Source of the DNA: Takashimella koratensis
Taxonomy: Eukaryota > Basidiomycota > Tremellomycetes > Trichosporonales > Tetragoniomycetaceae
Direction of reading: 5' to 3'
Length of the DNA stretch: 64,000 nt
Assembly (NCBI GenBank): GCA_003116875.1
Contig: BCKT01000001.1
Span: forward strand, 573,763-637,762
This document shows, piece after piece, positions 1 to 12,152 of this stretch; positions within the stretch are counted from its first letter, which is position 1; each line of letters starts with the position of its first letter. Both the position numbers and the translations under genes were made by a program. The notes beneath the pieces were generated by a model. It did no database searches. It was not told the DNA's origin and worked only from the letters and a program-made list of their open reading frames with translations.

Positions 1-173
1 GGCTAGACCAATCCCACCCGTCCCGCCAGTCTGAGCAGCAGTACGTCAGAACGCTAGAACAATGATGGGAGAGGAACCGAAACCCAACACCCCCGAGGGT
101 CACTCACGATTAAGACGGTCTGCTTGGCGATGGCCAACTGCGCCATCTGTGTGAGAAGCTGCACAGAGGTCAT
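1..173 (-). CDS. Short-chain dehydrogenase/reductase, N-terminal fragment (runs off left edge)
   Basis: Only the first 32 codons are inside the window. Exon 1 (173 to 108) encodes 22 residues from MTSVQLL to TVLI. It ends in a phase-0 GTGAGT donor, and a 77-nt intron ends in CTCAG at 31. Exon 2 then reads TGGTGGIGLA. Joined, this gives a hydrophobic strand followed by TGGTGGIG, the TGxxxGIG dinucleotide-binding motif of classical SDR enzymes. The substrate cannot be told from this fragment. The catalytic Ser-Tyr-Lys residues lie outside the window. The gene is divergent from the coiled-coil gene that starts at 1901. Confidence is good for the family because frame, splice sites and motif agree; there is none for function. 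Confidence 0.75.
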
Positions 174-1900
174 GGTGAATATGTAGTGAGCAAAGTTGAA
201 GCAAGTTGGAAGCTGTTGAAGCTTTATGAAGAACGTCAGTGGTGACTGGTCGATCCCCTGAACATCAGGTGTCGAACGTCACCTGACGGCGGACTCGGCT
301 GGTGGAGGTTGCAGAGTGGAGGTAAAGTGGAGGGCAGGCGGTGGTGTTACCTCCGAAAGGAGTGAGAGCATATTTTCTCCACTTTGATTAGCTGAACCGA
401 TGATTCAGCGAGAGTTCATGTACGTCACGACTGGGTCTTCGAGAAAGGTGAGCAAGTGATAAAGAAGCAAGAAAGAGCTGATTGGAAGTCATTGAGCAAA
501 AGACAAAGGGCAACTGCCGAGGTGACTACCGCAAATCCGCAGCGAGCCGCGTTTCTAGTCCTTCAGTTGGACAGCGCTTGTGCCGGTCACCTGAAGCCAT
601 GGGGGGAGTACCACCGACAGCGTAGGTCGTGATTGTTGTTGTTGACTGTGCAGTCTCTAATGTCCAATGTCCGACCCGCTGTCCACTGGACTGATCGACA
701 TTGAATGGCAATGGATTATTTCATCTCTGCGCCCATCTGATCGCAAATGAAAGATTTCACGATCAAGCATCCCATCGGTCAGGTACAGGGGAATCTGATT
801 CAGGGTCAAACAAACTTCCCAGGCGACAGACCCGAGGGACACNGGGGGGGGGGGGGGGGTCTGTGTGGACGCGTTTCAGCTAGTAGGCGGGAAGAAGGCA
901 TGAGAGCAGAGGGTGGAAGGGGTAAGGGGGTAAAGGAGGCAAAGGAGTGAGGAATAACAAAGGCATGTGTGTGTGCACCCAAGTTGACGGTCGGTGCGTG
1001 TGTCTGTGTCTGTGTCTGTGTGTATATGCACAGTCCTCGACTCTTCTCCACCTCATCCCATCCATCCTCATTCTCATCTCATCCTCACCTACGTCGTTAT
1101 AATCACAACCACACTCGCTGGCCTCGACTCCTGGGACACATTCACACAACCCATCCACACATCTCGACGCGTCGTGCCCATCCATCTATCCCATCCATCC
1201 TTGCCATCCTTGCCATCCTTGCCATCCTTGCCATCCTTACCGTGTCGCCGATTACCGATTACCGACCGGCGCCCTCACTTTGGTGGCCCGTGCCGTGTCA
1301 CATCATTGTCTCGATCCGGCGATACTCTACCGTCTTCACCACCACCCCGCGTGCTTCAGATCAAGAACTGGGCCATCACCATCAATAAATCGCCATCAAA
1401 ACCGGGGGTCGAAGCGTGCATCTGAGACGCGAGAGGATCGTGCACAGTCTGAGCAAAAGGAGCAAAGCAGCAGCACGAGGAGACGATGAGCTGGGCGTGA
1501 AAAGGACAAGGACATACACAAGACACTAGCGCCCGGCTGCGACTGTCCCCGTCTTCATCCGCGTCCTCATCCTTGCCCTCGGCTTCATTGATCTACAACT
1601 GCTGTCCTCTTTTGTCTTGTCTTTTGTCTTTGTCTCAACTCATCACTCATCGTCAACTATTCCATCCACTCCATCTCTACCCATATCCACTTGTGCCATC
1701 CATCCAACTATCCTCATCCCTTATACCTTATATCCTCCCTCTCCCCTTCACCCTGTCGCTCGCTGCTCAGCACAGACCTCACGTTCTTTACCCGAGCCCC
1801 CAGATCCCCTCGCGGTCGGCTGATCACTCCCACTCCTCTCTCGTGTGCATCTGCTCCACCCTTCTCTTTTTCATAACCAACCCTCCCATCCCTCTTGACC
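174..1900. other. Divergent intergenic region and long pyrimidine-rich leader
   Basis: No gene is supported here. The stretch separates two divergent starts (173 minus and 1901 plus). It holds an ambiguous base plus 16 G at 843-859, TG-rich runs near 993-1022, a nine-base tandem repeat at 1195-1248, and strongly C/T-rich sequence from about 1560 to 1900 that probably forms the 5' leader of the downstream gene. Open frames here are low-complexity and repeat-driven. Confidence 0.6.
1195..1248 (+). repeat. Six-unit nine-base minisatellite (CCATCCTTG)
   Basis: Five exact units of CCATCCTTG are followed by a sixth ending in TTA. The repeat lies about 650 nt upstream of the 1901 start codon, in probable promoter or leader sequence. 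Unit number is likely to vary between strains. Confidence 0.9.
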
Positions 1901-4900
1901 ATGTCCGACTCTCTCCTCATCTCCGAAGAAGAGCGAAGGGCTCAAAAGCTTCTTGCCGCCAAGAAAAAAGTGACTATCTTTGTCCATCATTCAACATCCC
2001 TCGCCTACCCCGAAACGTTCGCTAACAGCCCGATCTTTCCCATTTCACAGTTAAAGAGCTTTCGCGCGTCTCGACACCACTCACCTACCGTATCCACCGT
2101 GACTGTTTCCGGGTCGTCCAACTCCTCTCGTAAACGATCCACACGGTCGCCCAATCTCTCCATCTCCATCTCCAACATGCCTGCTTCATCCTTCGCTGCC
2201 CCCCTCTCATCGAGCACAGCCGACAACACTCGTCCTGGTGCCCACTCGCGACAATCGAGCAAAAGCCGGCCAGACGACGCGGGCTCCTCGAGCAAGCCCA
2301 CTGCAACCGCAGTCGCGGGCCACAGGCATCGGCGGTCAAACAGCAATGCAGCTGCCATGATCCCCAGTATTGGTGCACCCGCAGCAACCGTTCCATCACA
2401 CCGGAGGCAAAAATCGTCAGTCTCGGGATCTCACAGCCACAGTCGGTCACTCGCTCGGGCCAGCGTCGTCGGGCTGTTCGATATCCCGCCAGAACAGATG
2501 GCGCTTGGGGCTGGAGGGATCGTACCTCCTCGAGAAATCATCACGACCCCTGCGACCCCATCGATGGACTCGCCGCATATTGGTGAAGAGCGGGATATCT
2601 ACCCGCAAACAACCTTTGGCGGGGAAGAAGAGGCAGCGGTCAAGGCGAGAATGTCGACGTTCAGCTTTGGCGCCAAACTCGACCGCTCTGCATCGCCTGC
2701 TTCGTCTAGCCGGAGACCACACCCCTTCGCATCCAGCCACCACTCGCCGACCGACTCGGCCAGCGCTTCGTTCTACGCCTCACCAAAGTCATCCTCGGGG
2801 CCCATGGAGGCCAACCGATTTTCCTCTCCCATTCCCCGGCCTCCTAGCGTCCTCCTCACCACGGCGTCTCCCTCTTGGCTCGGGATCGCCAGCGAGCCTT
2901 CCCGCCATAGCATTCCTGGTGGCGCCCCGTCCCCTTCTTCTTCCCCCGCACCCGGCACTCCGCAGCGCAAACGCCACTCCCACAACCGCTCGGAATCCAT
3001 CTCCATGTCCAACCTAAAACTCGGCAGGTCGTCACTCACCGTCTCTGCCAGCCCCGGAGGCCTCGGTACTCCCAACTCGCCGTCGTCACCAGCCCCTGAC
3101 GGACGGTCCAGGCTCAGCGGACCACCAATCAACGGCACGCGACTCAAGTTTGAGCCAAGTGGGCGAGGCGCAGAGGCGGATAAAGAGAAAGACGAGTACC
3201 GCCGTCGTGCACTGGAGAAGCTCACAGGTGTTGTAGTGAGGGAATCGGCGCCAGCACAAGAAATCGCATTGCCAGAGTTTGAAGACGACGACGTCGGGTC
3301 TTTGGAATCGTCTTCATCCTCGTCTCGACCCTTGTCCGGAATCAACGCGGTTAGCCCGCTCCTCGCGCAGCCGTCGTCATCGTCTCCATTGTCAGCGTCG
3401 CCGCTGCCTTGGTCCGAAGACGCAACGATCAACAGCTGGTCTGGGTTCCCAAAATCCTCACTGGAATCCGACGTCCCTTCCTTCTCACCAGACACTGCGT
3501 CTATCCCACTACCTACGACTCGTGCGAGCCTCGGTGTGGTCACAGAGGAAGATGAGACCGAGGCAGACCACGACCGATCACCTTCACCTCGTGCCAAAGC
3601 GAAAACACCTGCGTCGAGAGAGCCTATCGAACCGCCTACTTCAGCGTCATCGGATGAACATGTATCCCGCCCTTCGTCAGCGGAAGACGAGGACGATGGA
3701 CCAGTCGGACCGACCGCATCGCGACTCAAGCAATTACACCTCGTTTCTGGCTCCAACAGCCGTCGCAACTCGACCGACGGGATGTCCAGTGGTCTCCGTT
3801 CGTTCGCTTTGCCTAACACTGCAGTAACGCAGAAAGCGTACGGCACGATCGGACGCGGTCGACCCCGCCCGCTCTCGGGACTGGCGAGCACGAGCACAAG
3901 CACCATTGCGAGTGCTGTCACAGCGAGCTCCATGTCGAGTCCGGCGACAGCGACGATCGCTACCCCTCGCAGCGTCTCGTCCGCCCACGGAAACGGGAAC
4001 GCTACCGGCGCCCTCAACTCGACCGCACGCAGGATCGTCCGACCTAGCTCGATCTCGTACCGCAAAGAAGGCGAGAGCATGAGCGGTGTCGTCTCCAACT
4101 CGTCGCGCGACTGGACAGGGTCCATCGGGAGCCGAGCAGGCATGACGTCCCCTACTTTCGACGTAGCGAGTCCTACCTCTGCGTCAAGCGCAAAGCTGTC
4201 GTGGACGAGTGGACCGAGGCCAGCTGGTGTTGCGAATAACACGCGACCGTGCCCTCGACCTCGGAGCCTGGTGGGTCTGGGGTTCGGTGCGTCCGCCGCG
4301 TCCAATCGAATCCTCAACGAGGTGAACGAAGTGGACGAAGACGACCGAGACCGAAACGGTTACAAACTCCCTCTCGCAGGTCCGACCGCCAAAGTGGTCT
4401 ACGATGAAGAAGGGGACGAAGTCGCCCCTGCTCTCGTGGATATCGACCACCACAGACATCGCCTAGCGAGTGGGGTGGACAGTTGGGCGACAAGTAGGGA
4501 GAGGTTGGATCTGGAGATGGAGAGAGACGCGTTGAAGGATGATGTAGAGCTCTGGAGACAAAGGTGCAAGACACTCGAAGAGAGGTTGGAGGCAGAGAGG
4601 AAAGAGTCGGCTCTGTTACGTGACCGTGTAAGAAAGCGTGAGTGCATGTGTCAAAAGGTCTGATTCGGGAATGTTATGAATGTCTGAACGACGCTGACGT
4701 GGTTTATCTTCCCCTTTTCACCTCACAGTTGGCGACAGACTGCTTACTGTCTCCGCTGCGAACCCGGCCCCGGCCCGCGCGAGCGCGGGGGATCAAGAAT
4801 CCCGCCTTGTCGGCGAGATGAGGGCTCAGCTGTTGGCCCTCTCTGCTAGCTTGGAGCGAGAACGACAAGGCCGAATGAACGCTCAAGCGCGTTTAGTCGA

Positions 4901-5816
4901 ATATGAAGCATCGTCTGCGGCTACTGCAGCATCCGGGTCCGAATCCCCACCTTCCAGCCTTGTTCGAATGCAGCCTGTAAAGTTTCAGCCGTCCCTCCCT
5001 TCCGCGCTGCTTGCTAAGCCTGGCCTTCTCCCTTCTCCCCCGCTAGTCGAGCGACACCTCGCACCCCCGGCTTCGCCCTCGCCAGCACCGACCACGCCGT
5101 CATCTGGCCCGCTCCTTTCACCGGCCCTTGTGTCCCCCAACTCGGACGCGAGCGGGCGTATGCGGACCTGGGGGTTCCCGAGGGGACCCGTGGAAGGGAC
5201 AACGAGTCGAGAGAACAAACGAGAGTCGTTCTTCGGTCTCTCGGCGACTCCGAGGCCGTACTCGTACGTCGAGAATCCGCAGGGAGAGACGAGCGCGCGA
5301 TCAGGACGTACAGAAGGAAGAGGTGCAGAAGTCGCTCAAGGCGGATCGGAATTTGGACCTAGTGGCGTCGATCTCCCGCCGTTTGTGGTGGATGAATCGA
5401 TGAAGCAATTCATCGGTGCAGCTCGAATCGTTTCCGACCCGGTATCAAAGCACTCATCTCTTGACCAAGACCAAGGGACTTTCCGATCCGTATCTGCTCC
5501 CAAGTCGCAAGAAGTATACAGCCTCGACTCGACGGACGCACACGAGCTTTCGGCACCTATGGGGCTCGGTGGTTCGGCCTCGGGGTCTGCGTTGTCGTTT
5601 ATCACAGGATACCTCGGTCGATCGGTCCATGTCCCTTCAGCCTCCACGGCAGCCTCGGGGGAGATCGGGACGGGAGGGACTAGAGTACCAGGAGGCGCAC
5701 TAGGGAAAGGAGGATCAGAGAGGTGGGGGATGATGGTAGCGACTGGATCGCACCCCCATCGAGTCGATTTCGGACACGGCTGTAAATCTTGCAAAGGGGA
5801 GATTATCGAGCTGTAA
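1901..5816 (+). CDS. Large serine-rich, disordered protein with coiled coil and C-terminal CxxC
   Basis: Three exons (1901-1969, 2051-4637, 4729-5816) give 1,247 residues with all phases consistent. The start is the ATG in TTGACCATGTCC. The first 23 residues plus exon 2 read LLAAKK-K-LKSFRA, a basic amphipathic stretch that loosely recalls the N-terminus of GM130-type golgins; this is a weak resemblance only. Residues of about 50-850 are Ser/Pro/Thr-rich and presumably disordered. A heptad-like segment rich in E, L and R spans the exon 2/3 junction (ERLDLEMERDALKDDVELW, then LLALSASLERERQG). The protein ends GHGCKSCKGEIIEL, a short Cys-pair tail that looks conserved rather than random. Intron 1 (81 nt) has a CTAAC branch point and is in frame without stops. 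I do not recognise the family. A cytoskeletal or membrane-scaffold role would fit the coiled coil but is speculation. Confidence 0.85.
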
Positions 5817-6236
5817 CTCTGTGTCGCCGCGTGAATTCTTGACAATACAGAGAGTGTGGAAACGAATATATCATGATATTTGACGATGGAGTGGGATATA
5901 CCTAAATCACCCTTGTAACCAAGATACCACGACCACGACCACGATCATACCACCATACCACCATTCCACCATTGGGCAATCCGAGTGTGTTGTCTTGTAT
6001 AGTGTCGATCGCACCGATCAGCTTTAGAATTTGGTGAAGCCATGTGCATATGCAGATATAATCAGCCGTCTTGGATGGGGAGTCAGTTCAAGTCGGTACC
6101 ATCTCGACACTACGAAATTGGGAGCGGGGTATAGATGCATGCTATGCTAGCCCGTGGGCGGATGCTAGGAATAACTGGAACGATCAGTCATTCCGAAGTA
6201 CAATTGAAATTTGCGTCGGGTCGAGGCGAGATGGGA
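5817..6236. other. Convergent 3' region
   Basis: This is 420 nt between two converging stop codons. It contains A/T-richer sequence, ACCA-type tandem words near 5927-5972 and no supported gene. It presumably holds the 3' ends of both neighbours. Confidence 0.6.
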
Positions 6237-6905
6237 TCATGACGACGCCGCTGAAGCACTCTCCTCGGCGGCTTGAACAGCCTGGGACCCACGCCGCCGT
6301 TTACCGCGGTTAGGAAACGGCGTGGTTGGGAGTTTCGGTGGAGATTTGATAGTTGCATTATCACCTAGCTCGGTATGTTCCGTGACCCTTAGTCCTGATC
6401 GAGTTTCAGCGCCATTGAACACGAACAAACATGCTTTCCACTCCCGCTCCGAGTCCTTTCTCACTCACGGTACGCTCCCTCTTGTCCTTCTTGTACACCC
6501 TGCACCACATTCCGCCTTAACCACATCGCGACCTCGTTCCACTCTTGTATCCGTTTACTGATCTCGGTCTCGGACGCGAGGTCGACCTGTGCGTCGGCGG
6601 GCTGTTCGAGCGACGGTGCGGGCGTGGGTTGGGATGGAGAGGAAAGGGTCGGGGAGGAGAAGGTAGTTCGAAGGGCGGTGAGGAGAGCAGCGTGTCGAGA
6701 TGCGTCGCCTAATCGAGTGTGTGTGTGAGTAGGTGAAGATAGCGAGAGAGAACAAACTCGAAGGGACAGGGGAGTAGGGGTAAAGGGAGAGGAAGAGAAG
6801 AGAGTAGGCCGACTCACCCTGGAAGGTAATGCGGGCAGACCTCATGACGGCGCGGTAGGCGGACCTCGCGGCGGGCCGGAGAGCTTCCGGTAGAGCAGAG
6901 ACCAT
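6237..6905 (-). CDS. MZM1: Mitochondrial zinc maintenance protein 1 (LYR family, complex III assembly factor)
   Basis: Three exons (6905-6818, 6708-6469, 6394-6237) encode 161 residues. Mzm1/LYRM7 is a mitochondrial matrix chaperone that stabilises the Rieske iron-sulfur protein before it enters respiratory complex III. The N-terminus carries the LYR-like helix (ALRPAARSAYRAVMRSARITF). Exon 2 carries WNEVAMWLRRNVVQG, matching the family's VFLRRNLVQG block. Exon 3 gives YRLRVTEHTELGDN, matching the conserved HxxTELGDN ending. The C-terminal tail is basic, then Ala/Ser-rich, and longer than in budding yeast. Splice phases (1 and 1) rebuild the conserved Tyr-Arg/Gly junctions exactly. It is divergent from the DOMON-b561 gene across a 2.5-kb gap. 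Confidence 0.93.
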
Positions 6906-8004
6906 GGCGGGTGAGTTGGGTTACTGGTGAAGATGTGAGTGGGTGAGTTAGATGGAGATCAGTCACTGGATTTGGTCAGTGCATTTTGATTTTTGGAGAT
7001 CCGCCACGTGGATAAGCAGGAGGAGTATATAAACTATAAGCTGGGTTGGATGCATTACGTAACGGGCTGATCCAGTGAACGGTTCACGGCTATCAGTGTC
7101 GATTGCAACCAAGCAACCTTAACCAGAGGGACAAGTGCAAACGCTGGATGCGGTGGGGAAGGGGAGCAAGAGGGCGAGAGGAACAAGTACTGTACAAAGA
7201 GAAAAGAGTCGCATTCAGTGCCCGACTCCCTATTGATCGGTCACCACGGCCACGGGATTCAAACCATGAGAATGCATGAGAATGATGACCAAGACGTCGC
7301 ACCGCCACTGATCCATCGAACGATGTTGAGAATCCTCCAGTCACGGTGCCAAGAAAAAGACCAAGACCAAGACCAAGACACAACGCCACAGAATAGCTAC
7401 CATCTCCGTCTCGCCGCTAGTCACGCATCGCTGGTGGCCAGGCTCAGTCGGTGTTCCCCGACCCACGCAGGGCCTAGATGTGGAGGTCTGTGGAGTAGTA
7501 AACGCGGGGACGGCGATGTTTAGTGGAGTAAGCATGGGTCTAGGCTGTTCACTGTCAACTATCGGCGGCAAGTTGCCGGTCTCTTTGTTTGGTCTGATCC
7601 ACCATAACTCAAACTCGCTCACCCCCTTTCAACCAGATCTGTGAACTGCCGACTGCCGTCCAGGCGCACGCAATCGTACGATCCCTTCCAAGGTTTGCAA
7701 GCATGCATGCTGCGTCATTCGGCCGCCGCGGGGGGGTGGACGGGCGCAAAGCGAGCGTACACGGGATCCTTTGGCCCCCGCTGGTCTCCTTTCAGTGACC
7801 AGAGTGGAGGCAGGTAGAAGAAGGGAGAGAGAGAGAGAGAGAGAGACCGAGGGACCAACGGATATGATCATGGTAATCAGATACGGATCTGGCGAGGCAA
7901 ATCCAGAGGGATACCATGTTGAGATAGGTGAGAGTCAGAAGGAGACGGGACAGTAGCGGCAGCGGAGACCTGCAGGAAGCGGAGACAGATGAGATAACAG
8001 AGTG

Positions 8005-8030
8005 CACACACACACACACACACACACACA
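8005..8030. repeat. (CA)13 dinucleotide microsatellite
   Basis: Thirteen CA units are followed directly by GAGAGAG. It lies in the MZM1/DOMON-b561 intergenic region, 180 nt from a (GA)11 tract. Confidence 0.95.
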
Positions 8031-8894
8031 GAGAGAGCGAGTGCGTCAGGGCAGAAGAGATGTCATCCCAGTGGCGAGTCGTCTACCTTCTGTAGCATGC
8101 GAGAGCGTGTACTCACTCTCAGCAATCCAATCGCATCTCAATCCAATCCAACCCCCAATCCAATCTTCCCTTGCGGCCCCTACGCCGACGCCGACCTCAA
8201 TCCGAATCCGAATCCCCATGTCAAAGGAGAGAGAGCGAGGCCCTGCCGGCCCCTTTCCATGTGCTCCCCCCCGCCTTGCTTTACCTCCACTTCCATTCCA
8301 TACTTTGTTCTCCCCTCGCGCCCGTCGCCACGTAGCGTCGTCATGGCGCACGGAGGTCGATTGGTCAATTGGCCGTTGCTCTCGTCCGTCGCCCGTGGTC
8401 CGTTGTCCGTTGTCCGTCGGTCTATCTTGTTCACCCTTTCTGTCCCGCCTGCCGTCTTTCCCCTCTCCTTCCCTCTTCCCTCTTCCCTCCTTCCTCCCCT
8501 CTTCCCTCACCCTCACCTCATTCGCTGTCGTGGAGATCGTCCCACTCTCGTCCTAATCACACTCACCGGTCGTTGCCCTCGCCATCACCGTTGATCCCCC
8601 TTGTTCCCCTTGTCAGCCCCTCACCTGGCCTCGCTTCTCCCTCCCGACCTCCACCTTGCACAGCCCCTCGTGCGCGCCCATCGCCTTGTCTAGTAGGGAT
8701 TAACCCGTGGGAACACTTTCCCCAAGTAGGCAACTGCGCGCGTCCCTCCCAGACTGACACTCGGTCGGAAGGTGGTTGGTTGGTTGGTTGGTTGGTGGGG
8801 TCAGGTCCGGTTGGGTTAGTTGTTTGGTATCAAGGGCAAGGGCACGCAAGACACGGCGTAGGTCCCATGTACGTGTTGTTAGAGTTTGAATGGA

Positions 8895-8902
8895 TATATA
8901 AA
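8895..8902 (+). promoter_or_regulatory. Candidate TATA box for the DOMON-b561 gene
   Basis: An exact TATATAAA lies 492 nt upstream of the ATG at 9394 in the sense orientation. If it is used, the transcript would have a leader of roughly 450 nt, consistent with the following pyrimidine-rich sequence. A second identical octamer at 7026 is much further upstream. Confidence 0.4.
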
Positions 8903-9393
8903 CACCAAGCTAGTTTCACCCCTCGTCCTCACCCTCGACGCCTCTGTATCCTCACTTTGACGTACCCTTGATATATCCCAGGTCCTCGTCCTCAACTTCA
9001 GACAACAAGTGAGACTTGAGACACCCTCCTCGTATCAATCGCCACTGCTCCCCCCTCCTAGGCGATCCTACCCATCCATCCATCCTAAACCGCCAAAGCC
9101 TGTCACTCCACACCACCTCCTCCGCCGCCACTACCACCTCCGCCCTCGATCTCCGCTCTGCCTCACGACCGAGGTCATAGCGCTCCTCATCATCTCAATT
9201 ACCACCATAACCGTTGACAAAGGCATATTTTCAACTTGCACACTTTGATCACAATCTTTCACTCAAATCACCATCAACAAAACGTGAGAACGCCAGGTCT
9301 TTTGGTCCGCAGCACAAGCACGAGCACAAGTTCAAGCACGTCCCGACTTGTCTTCGCCACTTGATCATCCATTCTTCGACCAAACGGGCCACC

Positions 9394-11412
9394 ATGCTCT
9401 TCACCTTGGCTCACCTCTCCGCTGCCGCGGTCGTCGCGCTAGTCACAGCCAATACGGCGTACGCGACCATCACCGGCATGAACAGCTGCAATCAGGTGAG
9501 TAAGAGCCTCTAGCCAAGCTTCTCCATTACGAATCCACTTTGCCACGAAAAATCCCCGTTAACTGACCTTGGCCTCCAGTACATGTGCGTCAACGGCCTG
9601 CACGACTCGGATGCGAATGTGGATACCTGTGAGTCGAGTGTGCATCCCTCACCTATAGTTGCACCGCGATTCCAAGGCTGTCTCCACCGACTAACGCATA
9701 CCAGACACGCTTCGCCCCGTCAAAGACACCCCGCTGAGCTCTTTCCCCTGGATTGCCATGTAAGCCTTGTCCCTTCTCAACTCAAGAATCCCACCTTCCT
9801 TGCCGCTGACTAGTCGCCTCGACGACACCTACTGCTCGTTCCCCTGCTTTACGCTCTAGTGGTTTCGGAACTCAGATGGGTGAGTGACCCCTGTGCTTCA
9901 AACCCCGCTAGAGAAGAAGATCCTAACAACGGTTCAGCCAATACGCCCATGGTCATTACTTGGCCCAACTCGGACGGGTCGTTTACCCTCAGCCAGCGTA
10001 TGGCGCCTGCCGAGGTCATGCCTACCGGTAAGCCTCTGCCCCCTAACTACTTACTTCTTCATCAATCCATCTATAAACCTACCTACCACCGCCGGTTGAT
10101 TCAATCTGCACCAATCTAACACCTTGTGTCTTTTAGTCCAGTCCAACCCGCCTCGAACCGCGACACTGAGCACCAACTCCTCTCTCTCTTTCTCCAACAG
10201 CTCTGCCACCGCGATCACTTTCACCATCCCCTCCAACTCTGACTCTACGACAGGCAAGACCAACCTGATTTGGGCTTGGGGTTCTGTCAACCCGAAATCG
10301 TCCTCGGTCTCCGCCACGCTCGTGCAACACCAAGTTTCGGGAACTATGAACATCAACCTCGTCCAAAGCTTGTCTGGGAGTAGTGGAACCAATGGCGGTT
10401 CGTCAACTTCTTCACCTGCTTCATCGCCTACCTCTGGCTCGTCTTCATCTTCTAGCGGTGACGACGACGACGACGACAGCGAATCGAACACCAACAATGT
10501 ATTGCATGCGCACGCAGCCGTTGGGGCCCTAGCGACGTTGCTGTTCTTGCCCCTCGGAGCGATGATTCCGAGATATGTGAGGGGCTTCTCAAGGTCGAGG
10601 TGGTGGTTCCCTGCCCACGGGATCATCCAGGGTATCTTCGCTTTGGCTTTCGTCGTCGCGGCTGCGGGAATCGCGTTTATGAACTTTGACGGTGGGATTA
10701 CCTCAACTCACAGGGTAAGTCGGTGATCCATTCCACCACCTACAAGCCCGCGCAACTCTTGACTCTACACTAACGCAGTTTCTTCTTCTACTTGACGTTT
10801 AGAAACTCGGCCTTACACTGCTCATCCTCGTTATTGTTCAAATCCTGCTTGGACTGTTCACGCATTACTACCGAGGCCGAGCGTCGGCTCCCAAAACGGG
10901 ACGTGGACCAAGCAACTACCTCCACATGTTGCTTGGTATCTCGATTCTCGCGATCGGCTGGGCGACAGTCTGGTATGGTGAGTTATGATCGAGAAAGCAG
11001 ATCAGCTGGAGCAAAGTTGCGATATCGTCTCAGAGACAAGAAGATGCTGACTACACTCAGCCATTGACCAGGAATGGACGCTCCGTGGCCATGGCGAGGT
11101 CCCTAGCGGTTGGAAAGTGGGATGGGGCATCGTCGTTGGTGTGAGTCCCTTCCCACCCCACCCCCGCTCATTCCCAACCCCCGTGCCCCACTTTCGTGTA
11201 ATGCTGACCGGCTTTAGCTCTGGGCACTCGCATACATTGTCGGCCTCGTATTCCTCCTCCCTCGCCAGATGAAGATGGAAGAACAAGCTCGAATCGATAG
11301 GGAGGCGACTAAACCCTACGGAAGCGGGGACAATGTCCCTCTGAACAACATGCGCCGTCGGTTCCCGAACGACACGGAAGGGCTGCCCCCGCCTCCCCAG
11401 GGGCCACGATGA
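9394..11412 (+). CDS. DOMON domain plus cytochrome b561 membrane redox protein
   Basis: Nine exons (9394-9495, 9580-9628, 9705-9759, 9860-9879, 9938-10027, 10137-10714, 10803-10977, 11061-11140, 11218-11412) give 447 residues. The start is in a strong context (GCCACCATGC). A signal peptide (LAHLSAAAVVALVTANTAYA) precedes a lumenal or extracellular DOMON-type haem domain with the typical PWIAIGFGTQM and MVITWPN motifs. A Ser-rich linker with seven consecutive Asp follows, then a b561 core of four or five helices. Candidate haem-ligand histidines sit in NNVLHAHAAVGAL, WWFPAHGII, STHRKLGL and NYLHMLLG. A short basic and Pro-rich tail is probably cytosolic. The family moves electrons across a membrane, typically for ferric or ascorbate-type reduction; the acceptor here is unknown. 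The 20-nt exon 4 is needed to rebuild the IGFGTQM motif. Confidence 0.9.
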
Positions 11413-11873
11413 GTGCTTCGTCTGACCGTGGTGGACATTGGATTTTAGAAAAGAAAGGAGGAAGTGAGTGCGCGAGTGAGGCGTTGCGAAAGTCGAGTGG
11501 GCGGTGGGTGATAGGGAAAATGAGAGTTGATAGAATGAGAAGGTTTGTGTATAGTCTCACATCCTGGACGGATCAGGATCGGTCCGCAGGAAAGCAGTCC
11601 AAAGTTCGTTTCGAAAGAAATAAACAACGAATCAAGGAGAAGTGTCTGTACTGTACATATACGCTCAGCTGAAGAAAATGTAAATAGTATATAGCCAGCG
11701 AAATGACGGTCGTGTTCACGCACTGCAAACACTGACAATCGGAGTAGAACGAAGAGGATGGTACATGGCGGCTTTGACTGACACTAAGGCATTCACGAAC
11801 GACCAGATTTCATGTTCATTTTCTGCACTTGATCTGTAGGATCCAAAGCTCCACGCTCTGCATGCTGCTATCT

Positions 11874-11910
<37 letters not shown>

Positions 11911-12152
11911 GTCTCTTCATCTCTGTTACAGCCCCCTCCCTGGGCCCCGTCGCAGACTCATGCCACCCCTAGTGGCTTTGGGGCTTACTCCACTCACACG
12001 GATCGCTCTCGTCATCCGAGGTACTTTGGTACAGCACGGATCGCTTTCACAGTCCTCGGCTATCGTACTTGACCATTCACAAGGTCTGCTGACACAACGA
12101 ACCAGAGATACATCAGCCTGTCCTACCAACTGACAAAGGGGTGCACTCACTC
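11413..12152. other. Convergent 3' region with CT microsatellite
   Basis: This is 740 nt between the converging stop codons of the DOMON-b561 and SDR genes. A (CT)n tract runs from about 11870 to 11910, broken once. No gene is supported; short frames on both strands show no family features. Confidence 0.6.

Larger units (their letters stand above)
6906..9393. other. Large intergenic region with microsatellites and two TATATAAA boxes
   Basis: I see no protein-coding gene supported in these 2.5 kb. They hold a (GA)11 tract at 7825-7846, a (CA)13 tract at 8005-8030 running into GA repeats, a TTGG tandem run near 8773-8797, and a CT-rich leader-like stretch from about 8440 to 8700. Exact plus-strand TATATAAA elements lie at 7026-7033 and 8895-8902. 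Long frames here (for example 8369-8971) are Pro/Ser low complexity. Confidence 0.6.

Noticed and set aside
2773..4317. A 514-codon minus-strand frame
   Set aside because: It lies entirely opposite the Ser-rich coding exon at 2051-4637. Long antisense frames are expected from Ser/Asp codon bias, and it has no motif or splice support.
8369..8971. A 200-codon frame in the 6.9-9.4 kb gap
   Set aside because: It is Pro/Ser low complexity from a pyrimidine tract and then repeats. There is no family feature and it crosses a TTGG microsatellite.
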